Assembly (NCBI RefSeq): GCF_020850895.1 | Contig: NZ_JADZDS010000114.1 | Location: 1-48,652 of the forward strand | Source: Thermomonas sp. | GTDB taxonomy: Bacteria > Pseudomonadota > Gammaproteobacteria > Xanthomonadales > Xanthomonadaceae | DNA: 48,652 nucleotides | Direction of reading: 5' to 3' | Shown: positions 42,652 to 48,652 of the stretch, in pieces | How positions within the stretch are numbered: position 1 is the first letter of the stretch | Layout: each line of letters starts with the position of its first letter | Notes under the pieces: model-generated | What the model saw: only the letters and a program-made list of their open reading frames with translations | What the model was told of the DNA's origin: nothing | Database searches by the model: none | Made by a program: the position numbers and the translations under genes

Positions 42652-42974
42652 ACAAGTCCATCCAGGACTTGTCCAGCATTGCCTGAATTTCGGTGTTGCC
42701 CTGGCCGGGCGGCGCCGCTAACGCAGGGTAGAACAATCCTATCCAGGCGTTGTCAGCCCGCGTCGAGTCGGGTGAGGGTTCCGACTCGACCCACACGAAT
42801 CCCTCGCTCGCATGATTGATTCTTGCTCGCCAACCATCCATGGCTGGCGAGAACATCTGGATTGATCAGGGGTTCCCGAGCCAAGGCAAGCCATCACCCG
42901 CGTCGGCCCGGACCGGGGTGGATCAAGCTCAGGCCTTCCGCGTTTCGGATGCAAGGATGCCCAGATGGGGACGG
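42652..42974 (+). repeat. Gene-free region with multi-hairpin repeat, copy 2 (order A-A'-B-C-D)
   Basis: A: 42652-42659/42665-42672, eight perfect pairs, loop ATCCA. A': a worn copy from 42732 (GAACAATCCTATCCAGG...TTGTCAG). B: 42762-42771/42781-42790, ten perfect pairs. C: left arm decayed, right arm CGCATGATTGATTC (42810-42823) identical to copy 1. D: CTCGCCA 42826-42832/TGGCGAG 42845-42851. Sixteen bases (CTGAACAAGTCCATCC) are shared with copy 1. Beyond 42875 no further gene or clear structure is seen up to the DUF3106 stop at 42975. Confidence 0.85.
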
Positions 42975-43418
42975 TCACGGCCGCCGCGAATCGCCCCGCT
43001 CTGGTGCCGGATGTGCCTTGAGCCAATCGGCCTTCTGCTGGGGCGTCATCCTGCGCCAGTTGTCCATGAACGCGCGTCGGGCGTCGCGGTCCATGCTTCG
43101 GGTGGCGTGGAACAAGGCGCGTGCCTGGGCGCGCTGCTCGGGGTTCATGTCATCCCATCGCTGCATGCCGCGGCGGGCATGGCCGCGTTGGTCCGGCGAC
43201 ATCGTGCGCCAACGCTGGGCGCGATCGAGCATGCGTGCGCGATCTTCCGGGCTGTTGTTCCAGCGGTCCCGCAGTGGCGCAGTCAGTGCGTCGCGCTGGG
43301 CCGGTGTCAGTTGATCCCAATTCGGCAGCGGTGCGGGCCTTGGCGTGGCCTGCTGGCCAAGGGCCAGCAGTGGGCACAGCAGCAGGGCCGGGACGACAAG
43401 GCGGGCGAAGGCTTTCAT
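42975..43418 (-). CDS. DUF3106 periplasmic protein
   Basis: A 147-residue secreted protein with a signal peptide (LVVPALLLCPLLALGQ). The mature part is a helical repeat: W-x-x-L/M-x-P-x-QR units recur as WDQLTPAQRDAL, WRTMSPDQRGHA, WDDMNPEQRAQA and WRRMTPQQKADW, as in DUF3106. This resembles the LTxxQ repeats of Spy/CpxP periplasmic stress proteins, but no binding partner is known. ATG 43418 has AGGAGT upstream. It follows the small membrane protein gene by four bases and ends the sigma-factor operon. Confidence 0.82.
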   Translation of the reverse strand: MKAFARLVVPALLLCPLLALGQQATPRPAPLPNWDQLTPAQRDALTAPLRDRWNNSPEDRARMLDRAQRWRTMSPDQRGHARRGMQRWDDMNPEQRAQARALFHATRSMDRDARRAFMDNWRRMTPQQKADWLKAHPAPERGDSRRP

Positions 43419-43422
43419 GAAC

Positions 43423-43800
43423 TTACTCCTTGGCCGCCAGGACGGCATCGTTGGAGGCGAGCCAGGTGTAGAACTCGGGATCCTCGTCCAGCAGGGTGGC
43501 ACTGCGTGCCTCGGGCGCATGGCCTGTCGCTGCGACGGTGGGGTTGACGCCAGGGGTCGCTGGGCGCGGGTGGTTGAACTGCAGACCAACGGCGAGAGCC
43601 GACAGTGCGGCAACGCTCGCCACCGCATAGCGAAGTCCATGGCGAGGTCGATGGCCCTGTCCACGCAGGGCGGCGTTGCGGCGCTGGGTGAGTTGCGCTT
43701 GCACCCGTGGCGACAACTGGGCCACGGCGTCCGCGTGGCGTGCACGGAGGACGGCATCCAACTTCAGGTCGGCGATTCCAGGATCGACAGGGGCGTTCAT
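43423..43800 (-). CDS. Putative anti-sigma-like single-pass membrane protein
   Basis: A 125-residue protein with a cytoplasmic basic N-terminal half (RRNAALRGQGHRPRHGLR), one membrane helix (YAVASVAALSALAVGLQF) and a periplasmic tail ending in DEDPEFYTWLASNDAVLAAK. It contains no Cys, so the zinc-binding anti-sigma motif (HxxxCxxC) is absent. Its position, with four bases of overlap after the sigma gene and next to a periplasmic protein gene, suggests control of the sigma factor; that role is inference. ATG 43800 is the overlapping start. Confidence 0.7.
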   Translation of the reverse strand: MNAPVDPGIADLKLDAVLRARHADAVAQLSPRVQAQLTQRRNAALRGQGHRPRHGLRYAVASVAALSALAVGLQFNHPRPATPGVNPTVAATGHAPEARSATLLDEDPEFYTWLASNDAVLAAKE

Positions 43801-44375
43801 CGCACATCCTCCAATTGTTTCTGCAGCGCGGCACGGGCGCGCGACAGATGGGTCTTGACCGAGCCTTCGCTGCAGCCCATCACGTTCGCCGTTTCGGTGA
43901 CATCGAGTTCTTCCAGCACGCGCAGGGTGAAGGCCTCGCGCTGGCGGTCCGGCAGGTCGCGCAGCGCGGCGCGGATTCGCGTCCACGCCTCGCGGCTTTC
44001 GTGACTGCGTTGCGGATCGGGGCTGTCGTCGGCCCAGTCCACCGGGTCACCGTCGCGATCGGCGCTGCCCGGCAGCATCCAGCGCAGTCGGAACAGGCCA
44101 CGCCGGTGCATGTCGGTGATCCGGTTTCGCAGGATGCTCCAGAACAGGGGGCTCCATTCGGTGGCCGGGCGCTCGCGGTAAGCCAGCATCTTCACCATCG
44201 CGTCCTGCACGGCGTCGAGCGCGTCATCGCGCTGGCGCAACCCGATTTCGGCAAAACGGAACGCACGCGCGCTCACGTCGCGCAGGAATCCGTCGAAATC
44301 CTGTGGCGAGGTCCGGTGTTGCGGCGTGTTCCCGAGTTCCACCGGGGCAAGCTTAGCGATGTCGAGCAGCAGCAT
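43797..44375 (-). CDS. ECF-type RNA polymerase sigma factor
   Basis: A 192-residue sigma-70 family protein with region 2 (RQRDDALDAVQDAMVKML, WSPLFWSILRNRITDMHRR) and region 4 (ALRDLPDRQREAFTLRVLEE and the helix-turn-helix TETANVMGCSEGSVKTHLSRAR). An internal acidic linker (SADRDGDPVDWADDSPDP) separates them. ATG 44375 is taken because the frame further upstream has no family match and runs into the pntAb leader. It heads a three-gene operon with the membrane protein and DUF3106, and is divergent from pntAb (146 bases). Its target promoters cannot be told from this window. Confidence 0.88.
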   Translation of the reverse strand: MLLLDIAKLAPVELGNTPQHRTSPQDFDGFLRDVSARAFRFAEIGLRQRDDALDAVQDAMVKMLAYRERPATEWSPLFWSILRNRITDMHRRGLFRLRWMLPGSADRDGDPVDWADDSPDPQRSHESREAWTRIRAALRDLPDRQREAFTLRVLEELDVTETANVMGCSEGSVKTHLSRARAALQKQLEDVR

Positions 44376-44521
44376 GGTGACGGATCCGGCATGGCCCTGG
44401 GCGAGCGCCGGCGCTGTCCGGCATCCCGATATCCGGACAACGCGCCCGGTCGCGCCCGGTTGACATGGCGCGCGGGGGCCTGGCTTGTCTATCATGCAGG
44501 TGACCAACCGGGAGCGGCGCA

Positions 44522-44818
44522 GTGGACGACGGATTCGTGGCCTTGTACATCTTCATGCTGGCGGCCATCGCCGGCAACGTGATCATCTCGAGGGTGCCGG
44601 TGATCCTGCACACGCCGTTGATGTCCGGTTCCAACTTCATCCACGGCATCGTCCTGATCGGCGCGATGGTGGTGCTGGGGCAGGCGGTGACACCGCTGGA
44701 GCAAGGCCTGGGCTTCCTCGCCGTCCTGCTCGGTGCCGGCAATGCCGCCGGCGGCTACGTGGTCACCGAACGCATGCTCGAGATGTTCAAGTCCAGCAAG
44801 AAGGAGGGTGGGAAGTGA
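44522..44818 (+). CDS. pntAb: NAD(P) transhydrogenase subunit alpha, part 2 (PntAb)
   Basis: The small membrane subunit of the three-gene transhydrogenase (98 residues, about three helices). DDGFVALYIFMLAAIAGNVI, VPVILHTPLMSGSNFIHGIV and NAAGGYVVTERML are typical. It starts with GTG at 44522, supported by GGGAG seven bases upstream. The stop overlaps the pntB start (GTGA). It lies apart from pntAa, so it must have its own promoter in the 146 bases shared with the divergent sigma gene. Confidence 0.94.
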   Translation: MDDGFVALYIFMLAAIAGNVIISRVPVILHTPLMSGSNFIHGIVLIGAMVVLGQAVTPLEQGLGFLAVLLGAGNAAGGYVVTERMLEMFKSSKKEGGK

Positions 44819-46236
44819 GCCCGCTCGCCCTGATCAAGCTGAGTTATTTCGTTGCCGCAACCCTGCTGTTGCTGGGGCTGCAGCGCATGGCCAGCCCCAA
44901 GACCGCGCGCAGCGGCATCCAGTGGGCGGGCGTCGGCGTGCTGGTGGCGGTCGTCGCCACCTTCTTCCTGCCGGGGATGCACAACCTGCCGCTGCTGCTG
45001 GCGGCGATCATCCTGGGCGTGGCCGGCAACTGGTACTGGGGCCGCAAGGTGCCGATCACCGACATGCCGCAGATGGTGGCCTTGTTCAATGGCATGGGCG
45101 GCGGCAGCGCGGCGGCGATCGGTGCGATCGAGCTGTGGAAGGCGATCGCCATGGACCACCGGCCGACCGCCGTGCACCTTGGTCTCGCCGCGGTGGGTGC
45201 GCTGATCGGCGCGGTTTCGCTGACCGGCTCGGTCATTGCCTGGGCCAAGCTCGATGGCCGCATGGACAAGCGCTACACCTTCCCCGGCCAGCAATGGTTC
45301 AACGCGCTGGTGTTCCTGGCCGCGCTCGCGGCGGGTGGGCTCGCGTTGTGGGGCCTGCTTGCCGGTGGCTTCGAGGCACTGCAACTGACCGGCTTTGCGG
45401 TGATCGGGTTCTTCGCGCTGGCACTGCTGCTGGGCATCCTGATGACGTTGCCCATCGGCGGCGCCGACATGCCGGTGGTGATCTCGCTGTACAACGCCTT
45501 CACCGGGTTGGCGGTCGCGTTCGAGGGCTATGTGCTGGGGAATGAAGCCCTGATCATCGCTGGCATGATGGTCGGCGCGGCCGGCATGCTGCTGACGCGG
45601 TTGATGGCCAAGGCGATGAACCGCTCGATCAAGAACGTGCTGTTCTCCAACTTCGGCGGCGGCTCGGCGGCGATGCAGGAAATCGGCGGTTCGATGAAGC
45701 CGATCGAGGCCGCCGACGTGGCCTCGATGATGGCCTTTGCCGAGCGCGTGGTGATCGTGCCCGGTTACGGCATGGCGGTGGCCCAGGCCCAGCACAAGAT
45801 CTGGGAGCTGTGCCAGCGCCTGATCGCACGCGGCGTCAAGGTGAAATTCGCCATCCATCCGGTCGCCGGGCGCATGCCTGGGCACATGAACGTGCTGCTG
45901 GCCGAGGCCGGCGTGCCCTACGACCTGATCGCCGACATGGACGACATCAATCCGGAGTTCGCGATGACCGACGTCTCCCTGGTGATCGGCGCCAACGACG
46001 TGGTCAACCCGGTGGCCAAGACCGATCCGGCCAGCCCGATCTACGGCATGCCGATCCTCGACGTGGTCAACTCCAAGAACACCATCGTCATCAAGCGCGG
46101 CAAGGGCACCGGGTTTGCCGGGATCGAAAACGCGCTGTTCTACGCCGACAACACCCGCATGCTCTACGGCGATGGCGCCGAGATGGCGAACGCACTGGTC
46201 AGCGAGTTGAAGGAACTGGATGGCGGCGGGCATTGA
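44815..46236 (+). CDS. pntB: NAD(P) transhydrogenase subunit beta PntB
   Basis: PntB carries the main proton channel and the NADP(H)-binding domain III. The 473 residues contain about nine membrane helices (ALIKLSYFVAATLLLLGLQ first), MPQMVALFNGMGGGSAA, SGSxI-like SLTGSVIAW, and the NADP domain VIVPGYGMAVAQAQHKIWEL, followed by VKFAIHPVAGRMPGHMNVLL, IGANDVVNPVAKTDP and IVIKRGKGTGFAGIENALFY. The start is GTG 44815 with AAGGAGGG upstream; the frame is open earlier only as a shadow of pntAb. A repeat region follows nine bases after its stop. Confidence 0.96.
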   Translation: MSPLALIKLSYFVAATLLLLGLQRMASPKTARSGIQWAGVGVLVAVVATFFLPGMHNLPLLLAAIILGVAGNWYWGRKVPITDMPQMVALFNGMGGGSAAAIGAIELWKAIAMDHRPTAVHLGLAAVGALIGAVSLTGSVIAWAKLDGRMDKRYTFPGQQWFNALVFLAALAAGGLALWGLLAGGFEALQLTGFAVIGFFALALLLGILMTLPIGGADMPVVISLYNAFTGLAVAFEGYVLGNEALIIAGMMVGAAGMLLTRLMAKAMNRSIKNVLFSNFGGGSAAMQEIGGSMKPIEAADVASMMAFAERVVIVPGYGMAVAQAQHKIWELCQRLIARGVKVKFAIHPVAGRMPGHMNVLLAEAGVPYDLIADMDDINPEFAMTDVSLVIGANDVVNPVAKTDPASPIYGMPILDVVNSKNTIVIKRGKGTGFAGIENALFYADNTRMLYGDGAEMANALVSELKELDGGGH

Positions 46237-46245
46237 AGTTTCGCG

Positions 46246-46360
46246 GACAAGCCCATCCAGGGCTGGTCAGTTCACGCCACGTCCGGTCCATGCCCGGACG
46301 TGGCGCTCACGAAGCAATCACTTGCGTGATTGCTTCGTGGTCGGCCATCCATGGCCGACG
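46246..46360 (+). repeat. Multi-hairpin repeat, copy 3 (order A-B-C-D)
   Basis: A: 46247-46254/46260-46267, loop ATCCA, one mismatch. B: 46276-46286/46294-46304, eleven perfect pairs. C: 46308-46321/46326-46339, fourteen perfect pairs around TTGC. D: 46340-46346/46353-46359, seven pairs, loop ATCCAT. The set sits between the convergent ends of pntB and the next gene, and C and D overlap the 3' end of that gene. No T-tracts. Confidence 0.85.
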
Positions 46361-46830
46361 GGCAAGGTTGCCGTTGACCTGAGCCCGGACAGCAGGGCCA
46401 GCACCAGGCTCGCGCCGTACCAGAGCAGGTCCGTGCGGGTATTGGCCATGCTCACCAGCAGCCACGCGTAGCTTGCACCCATGCGCAAGGCCGATTCGAG
46501 CGGCCGCAGGCCAAAATCCTGGCCGATCTGGCCCGCGGCGATCAAGAAATTGGCCAGCACGATCACGGCTGCGGTGGTCAGCACGGCGGTCAGCCCGCGG
46601 TGCAGGCCGCGTGGCCAATTGACCAAGCGCTGCAGCACGGCCAGATCGAACGCGCCCAGCAACGCCATCCACGCGAGTTGGTTATCGAATCGCAAGGCCA
46701 ACAGAACCCAGGCCGCCGCGAATCCCGTCGCACCCAGCAACAGCAAGGCCCAGGCATGCCAGCGAACGGTGGGCGGGGCGATCGAGGGCATGGGCGACGC
46801 GCTGGAAGACGGTCGATGATGCCATTCCAT
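46318..46830 (-). CDS. Hypothetical membrane protein
   Basis: A 170-residue protein with about four membrane helices: WALLLLGATGFAAAWVLLAL, a middle pair around LTAVLTTAAVIVLANFLIAA, and SLVLALLSGLR near the C-terminus. I do not recognise a family. The last twelve residues (GHGWPTTKQSRK) are encoded by hairpins D and C of the repeat region, so the natural C-terminus may have been replaced by repeat sequence. ATG 46830 is the most likely start, although its ribosome binding site is weak; ATG 46791 and TTG 46845 are alternatives. Confidence 0.6.
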   Translation of the reverse strand: MEWHHRPSSSASPMPSIAPPTVRWHAWALLLLGATGFAAAWVLLALRFDNQLAWMALLGAFDLAVLQRLVNWPRGLHRGLTAVLTTAAVIVLANFLIAAGQIGQDFGLRPLESALRMGASYAWLLVSMANTRTDLLWYGASLVLALLSGLRSTATLPVGHGWPTTKQSRK

Positions 46831-46951
46831 TGAAACCCCGATCAATGCCGAAGGTCCTGCGGTGCCGCTGTTTTTTGCCGTAAACGAGCGGCAAGGCGTT
46901 GTATCCAGTGGATTGGCGGCCTCGTGCGGGCGATGCCGTGTCGCCGGCGTT

Positions 46952-46975
46952 GGTCCTTGAATCGTATCAAGGACC
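46952..46975. other. Nine-base perfect inverted repeat upstream of sufT
   Basis: GGTCCTTGA 46952-46960 and TCAAGGACC 46967-46975 enclose ATCGTA. No T-run follows on either strand. It lies about 85 bases before the sufT ATG and could be an operator or the remainder of a repeat element. Confidence 0.5.
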
Positions 46976-47015
46976 CGCCTGTCCTTGTCCTGCAGAGCGG
47001 GTGGCGCGGTTGATT

Positions 47016-47032
47016 CGTACTAGAATGGTACG
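47016..47032. promoter_or_regulatory. Palindrome at the sufT promoter, possible IscR-family site
   Basis: CGTAC 47016-47020 and GTACG 47028-47032 flank TAGAATG, whose TAGAAT could be a -10 hexamer. ACTAGAATGGT partly fits the core of type-1 IscR sites (ACTRWWWYAGT). Because sufT belongs to iron-sulfur assembly, control by an IscR/Rrf2 regulator is plausible but unproven. Confidence 0.35.
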
Positions 47033-47060
47033 ACTTTTCGACGTCGGACCTTTCTGGATC

Positions 47061-47615
47061 ATGTATTCCCGCAGCAGCGAACCCGTCCGCTTCGAGCGTG
47101 ATTGCGCCGCCGTGCTCGTTCCGCAGGGCGACCCGGTGACCTTGCCCGCGGGAACCGTTGGCTACATCACCCAGGCTTTGGGTGGCAGTTGGACCGTGTT
47201 CGTGGAGGGCAACCTGATGCGCATCGCCGGCGAGGATGGCGACGCAATCGGCAAGGAATCGGCCCAGCCCCTCGAATTGGCCGAGGGGGCCGACGACGCG
47301 GCGGTGGAAGCCCTGATGTGGGAGCAACTGCGCACTTGCTTCGATCCCGAGATCCCGGTCAATGTGGTCGAACTCGGCCTGGTCTACCTCGCCGAACTGA
47401 GCCACCGCGAGGGCGACGGCGCACGCGTGGCCAAGGTGCGGATCACCCTGACCGCACCGGGCTGCGGCATGGGTGACATCCTGATCGACGATGTCCGCAG
47501 CAAGCTGATGCAGATCCCGACCCTCGTCGACACCGATATCGAACTGGTGTTCGACCCGCCGTGGAACCAGTCGATGATGTCTGATCTGGCCAAGCTCGAA
47601 ACCGGGATGTTCTGA
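47061..47615 (+). CDS. sufT: Iron-sulfur cluster assembly factor SufT (DUF59/MIP18)
   Basis: SufT helps mature iron-sulfur proteins. The 184-residue protein has an N-terminal region (FERDCAAVLVPQGDPVTLPA, GYITQALGGSWTVFVEG) common to the xanthomonad form, and a C-terminal MIP18/DUF59 domain with CFDPEIPVNVVELGLVYL and TLTAPGCGMGDIL, whose Cys is the conserved one. ATG 47061 matches the known N-terminus; the frame is open 162 bases further up but that part covers the promoter-like region. The other suf genes, usually upstream in relatives, are not here. Confidence 0.9.
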   Translation: MYSRSSEPVRFERDCAAVLVPQGDPVTLPAGTVGYITQALGGSWTVFVEGNLMRIAGEDGDAIGKESAQPLELAEGADDAAVEALMWEQLRTCFDPEIPVNVVELGLVYLAELSHREGDGARVAKVRITLTAPGCGMGDILIDDVRSKLMQIPTLVDTDIELVFDPPWNQSMMSDLAKLETGMF

Positions 47616-47852
47616 AGCCGGCGGGCGGGTGGCTACACCCGGAGGCGGCGTCATGCAACAGGCACACCTGCGGGCCATTGGGCCCGTGGCTGCCTTGGGC
47701 CGCGCCGGTGGTGCCAGGGCGTTCTGCCTGGACGTCGAGCCCGGACGCTGCTTCCGTGACTGCCAACGGCACTGGGCATTGAGGTCTGCGCTTCAGTGCA
47801 CACAAATACTGTGATGCACTGCCAGGTCGAAACATGAATTCTGCGTTAAATT

Positions 47853-47899
47853 GTCACAAAGTGACGCATTGCGTCAGCGCAAGAGCATGATGCATTGCA
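47853..47899. promoter_or_regulatory. Overlapping palindromes and TGAYGCAYTGC motifs
   Basis: GTCAC-AAA-GTGAC (47853-47865) overlaps TGACGCA-T-TGCGTCA (47862-47876), both perfect. The second matches TGATGCACTGC at 47812 and TGATGCATTGC at 47888, so one motif occurs three times within 90 bases. This looks like a binding-site cluster for an unknown regulator. Confidence 0.5.
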
Positions 47900-47999
47900 A
47901 TATCAAGAGCCACGTCAAGCTCGGACATTCGACAAAAGTTGTGGCGCAGGATCGAGTTTGGGTGCGTGAAACCCGCGGTTTTCCTAGACACAGTCAGGC

Positions 48000-48026
48000 T
48001 TATGCCTTCACATTATGGCGGCATAA
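48000..48026. other. Inverted repeat TTATGCC/GGCATAA
   Basis: TTATGCC 48000-48006 and GGCATAA 48020-48026 pair perfectly across 13 bases. Possible operator or hairpin in the AT-rich part of the protease upstream region. Confidence 0.4.
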
Positions 48027-48243
48027 CTCCTCATTCTTGACAGGTCACCACGGTTGGAGCAAACGTCGGCGGTCGCTTCGGGACGGTTCAGGTTCCGGGG
48101 CGGTGCCCAGCTTGGCCACGCATGTGGCAACCGCAAGGGAAGAGGCGATGTGCGCCGGAAGCGCAAGGACGTTGATTCAAGCCGTTGTCCAACCCGGCCG
48201 CATCCGCGGCAACCCAAATCAACCTTTCAGGGGGATGTCACCA

Positions 48244-48652
48244 GTGAACCGTACCCAGACCGTCAAGATCCTGTCCGCCGCGATTGCCCTGTCGCTCGCC
48301 GCGGCGGGTGCCCAGGCCGCCACCCGTGGCGACCTGCACCAGCGCGACATGAACCAGATGCGCCAGCAGTTCCAATCGTTCGTCGCCAGCCACGGCCAGA
48401 CCGCCGTGAACATGGCCAACCGTCGCCATGCGGCATTCATGGGCGCAGGCGCGTCCACCAACCTGATGATGCGTGCGGTCAACCGCCTCGACAACGGCGT
48501 GCAGAACTACCGCTATGACCAGACCTGGCGCGGCATCCCGATCTTCGGTGAAAACCTGGTGGTCAGCGAAGACGCCCAAGGCAATGTTCGCTCCATGTTC
48601 GGCAATCTGGTGAATGGACTGGATCAGGACATCACCAACACCCGCCCGTCGA
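48244..48652 (+). CDS. Secreted M4-family (thermolysin-like) metalloprotease, N-terminal part
   Basis: About 136 residues are visible before the window ends. They comprise a signal peptide (VKILSAAIALSLAAAGAQA) and the beginning of a thermolysin-type propeptide: YRYDQTWRGIPIFGENLVVS followed by EDAQGNVRSMFGNLV is the FTP (fungalysin/thermolysin propeptide) pattern. The protease domain with its HExxH motif would lie outside, so the family call rests on the propeptide. Two starts are possible: ATG 48235 and GTG 48244. AGGGGG (about 48229-48234) is directly in front of the ATG but well spaced for the GTG, which I prefer. Such enzymes are common exoproteases of Lysobacter and relatives. Confidence 0.8.
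   Translation, partial: MNRTQTVKILSAAIALSLAAAGAQAATRGDLHQRDMNQMRQQFQSFVASHGQTAVNMANRRHAAFMGAGASTNLMMRAVNRLDNGVQNYRYDQTWRGIPIFGENLVVSEDAQGNVRSMFGNLVNGLDQDITNTRPS

Larger units (their letters stand above)
47616..48243. other. Long non-coding region upstream of the protease gene
   Basis: Just after sufT a hairpin CGGGTG 47626-47631/CACCCG 47636-47641 is seen, without T-run. From about 47800 to 48050 the DNA is clearly AT-richer than its surroundings and holds several palindromes. TTGACA occurs at 48037-48042, but no good -10 follows at the right distance. From 48060 to 48234 GC-rich sequence with small hairpins (GCCAC/GTGGC around 48112-48125) would form the leader of the protease mRNA. I see no convincing gene and no riboswitch consensus. 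Confidence 0.6.

Noticed and set aside
47629-47814. Short frame of 61 codons after sufT
   Set aside because: No ribosome binding site, no recognisable domain, and the first part overlaps a hairpin; codon pattern is not convincing.
48100-48234. Cyclic-di-GMP (GEMM) riboswitch before the protease gene
   Set aside because: CACGCA and GGCAACC...GGGA resemble parts of the consensus, but the GGGACGCAAAGCC segment is missing and GCCAC/GTGGC forms a different hairpin.

Overview
The window looks like a chromosomal segment from a GC-rich gammaproteobacterium of the Xanthomonadaceae/Lysobacteraceae (Lysobacter, Luteimonas, Thermomonas, Xanthomonas or Stenotrophomonas relatives). The reasons are the PilL-type chemotaxis kinase cluster, the gene order ahpC-ahpF-oxyR-orfX known from Xanthomonas, the three-part pntAa/pntAb/pntB transhydrogenase, heptameric GGGATTC-type intergenic repeats, GTAG-headed palindromes, and a secreted M4-type protease at the right edge. 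Genus is inference; no rRNA or tRNA gene was recognised. Almost all genes are intact, tightly packed and often overlap by 1 or 4 bases, as in translationally coupled operons.

Layout. 1-4381 (+): the end of the type IV pilus chemosensory cluster (PilL/ChpA hybrid kinase, a degenerate CheB-like protein, a CheW-like ChpC). 4397-6555 (-): bioA-rsmE. 6585-9052 (+): nudE-cysQ-mazG-DUF962, a nucleotide-housekeeping run. 9306-11106 (+): an OmpR-family regulator and its histidine kinase. 11256-14772 (+): a MacA/MacB-type tripartite efflux system in three genes. 14943-18485 (+): dgkA, a TerC-family membrane protein, lgt, thyA, folA. 18470-25372 (-): the conserved envelope/ribosome operon lptD-surA-pdxA-rsmA-apaG-apaH. 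25431-27517 (-): a DUF6580 membrane protein, a PduO-type cobalamin adenosyltransferase and a histone-deacetylase-fold amidohydrolase. 27649-31015 (-): glnS, a nucleoside deaminase, rlmM. 31111-32693 (+): DUF3592, DUF2007 and EamA genes. 32695-36547 (-): the peroxide-defence block ahpC, ahpF-oxyR-orfX, with a well-formed OxyR site and promoter in front of ahpC. 36750-38598 (+): prmC and pip. 38601-40732 (-): Nudix hydrolase, flap-type exonuclease and nitroreductase. 40811-46236: the transhydrogenase genes, split by an alpha/beta hydrolase gene and an inward-facing ECF sigma/membrane protein/DUF3106 operon. 46318-47615: a membrane protein (-) and sufT (+). 47616-48652: a long AT-richer regulatory region and the start of an M4-family protease.

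The least explained material is non-coding. Three intergenic regions (about 9053-9205, 42650-42875 and 46246-46360) carry related sets of hairpins whose loops and flanks are conserved while their stems differ with compensating changes. Heptamer repeats have run into the 5' end of folA. A cluster of palindromes sits far upstream of the protease gene. I saw no CRISPR array, intact insertion sequence, prophage or recognisable new defence system; most of the window is ordinary housekeeping sequence.
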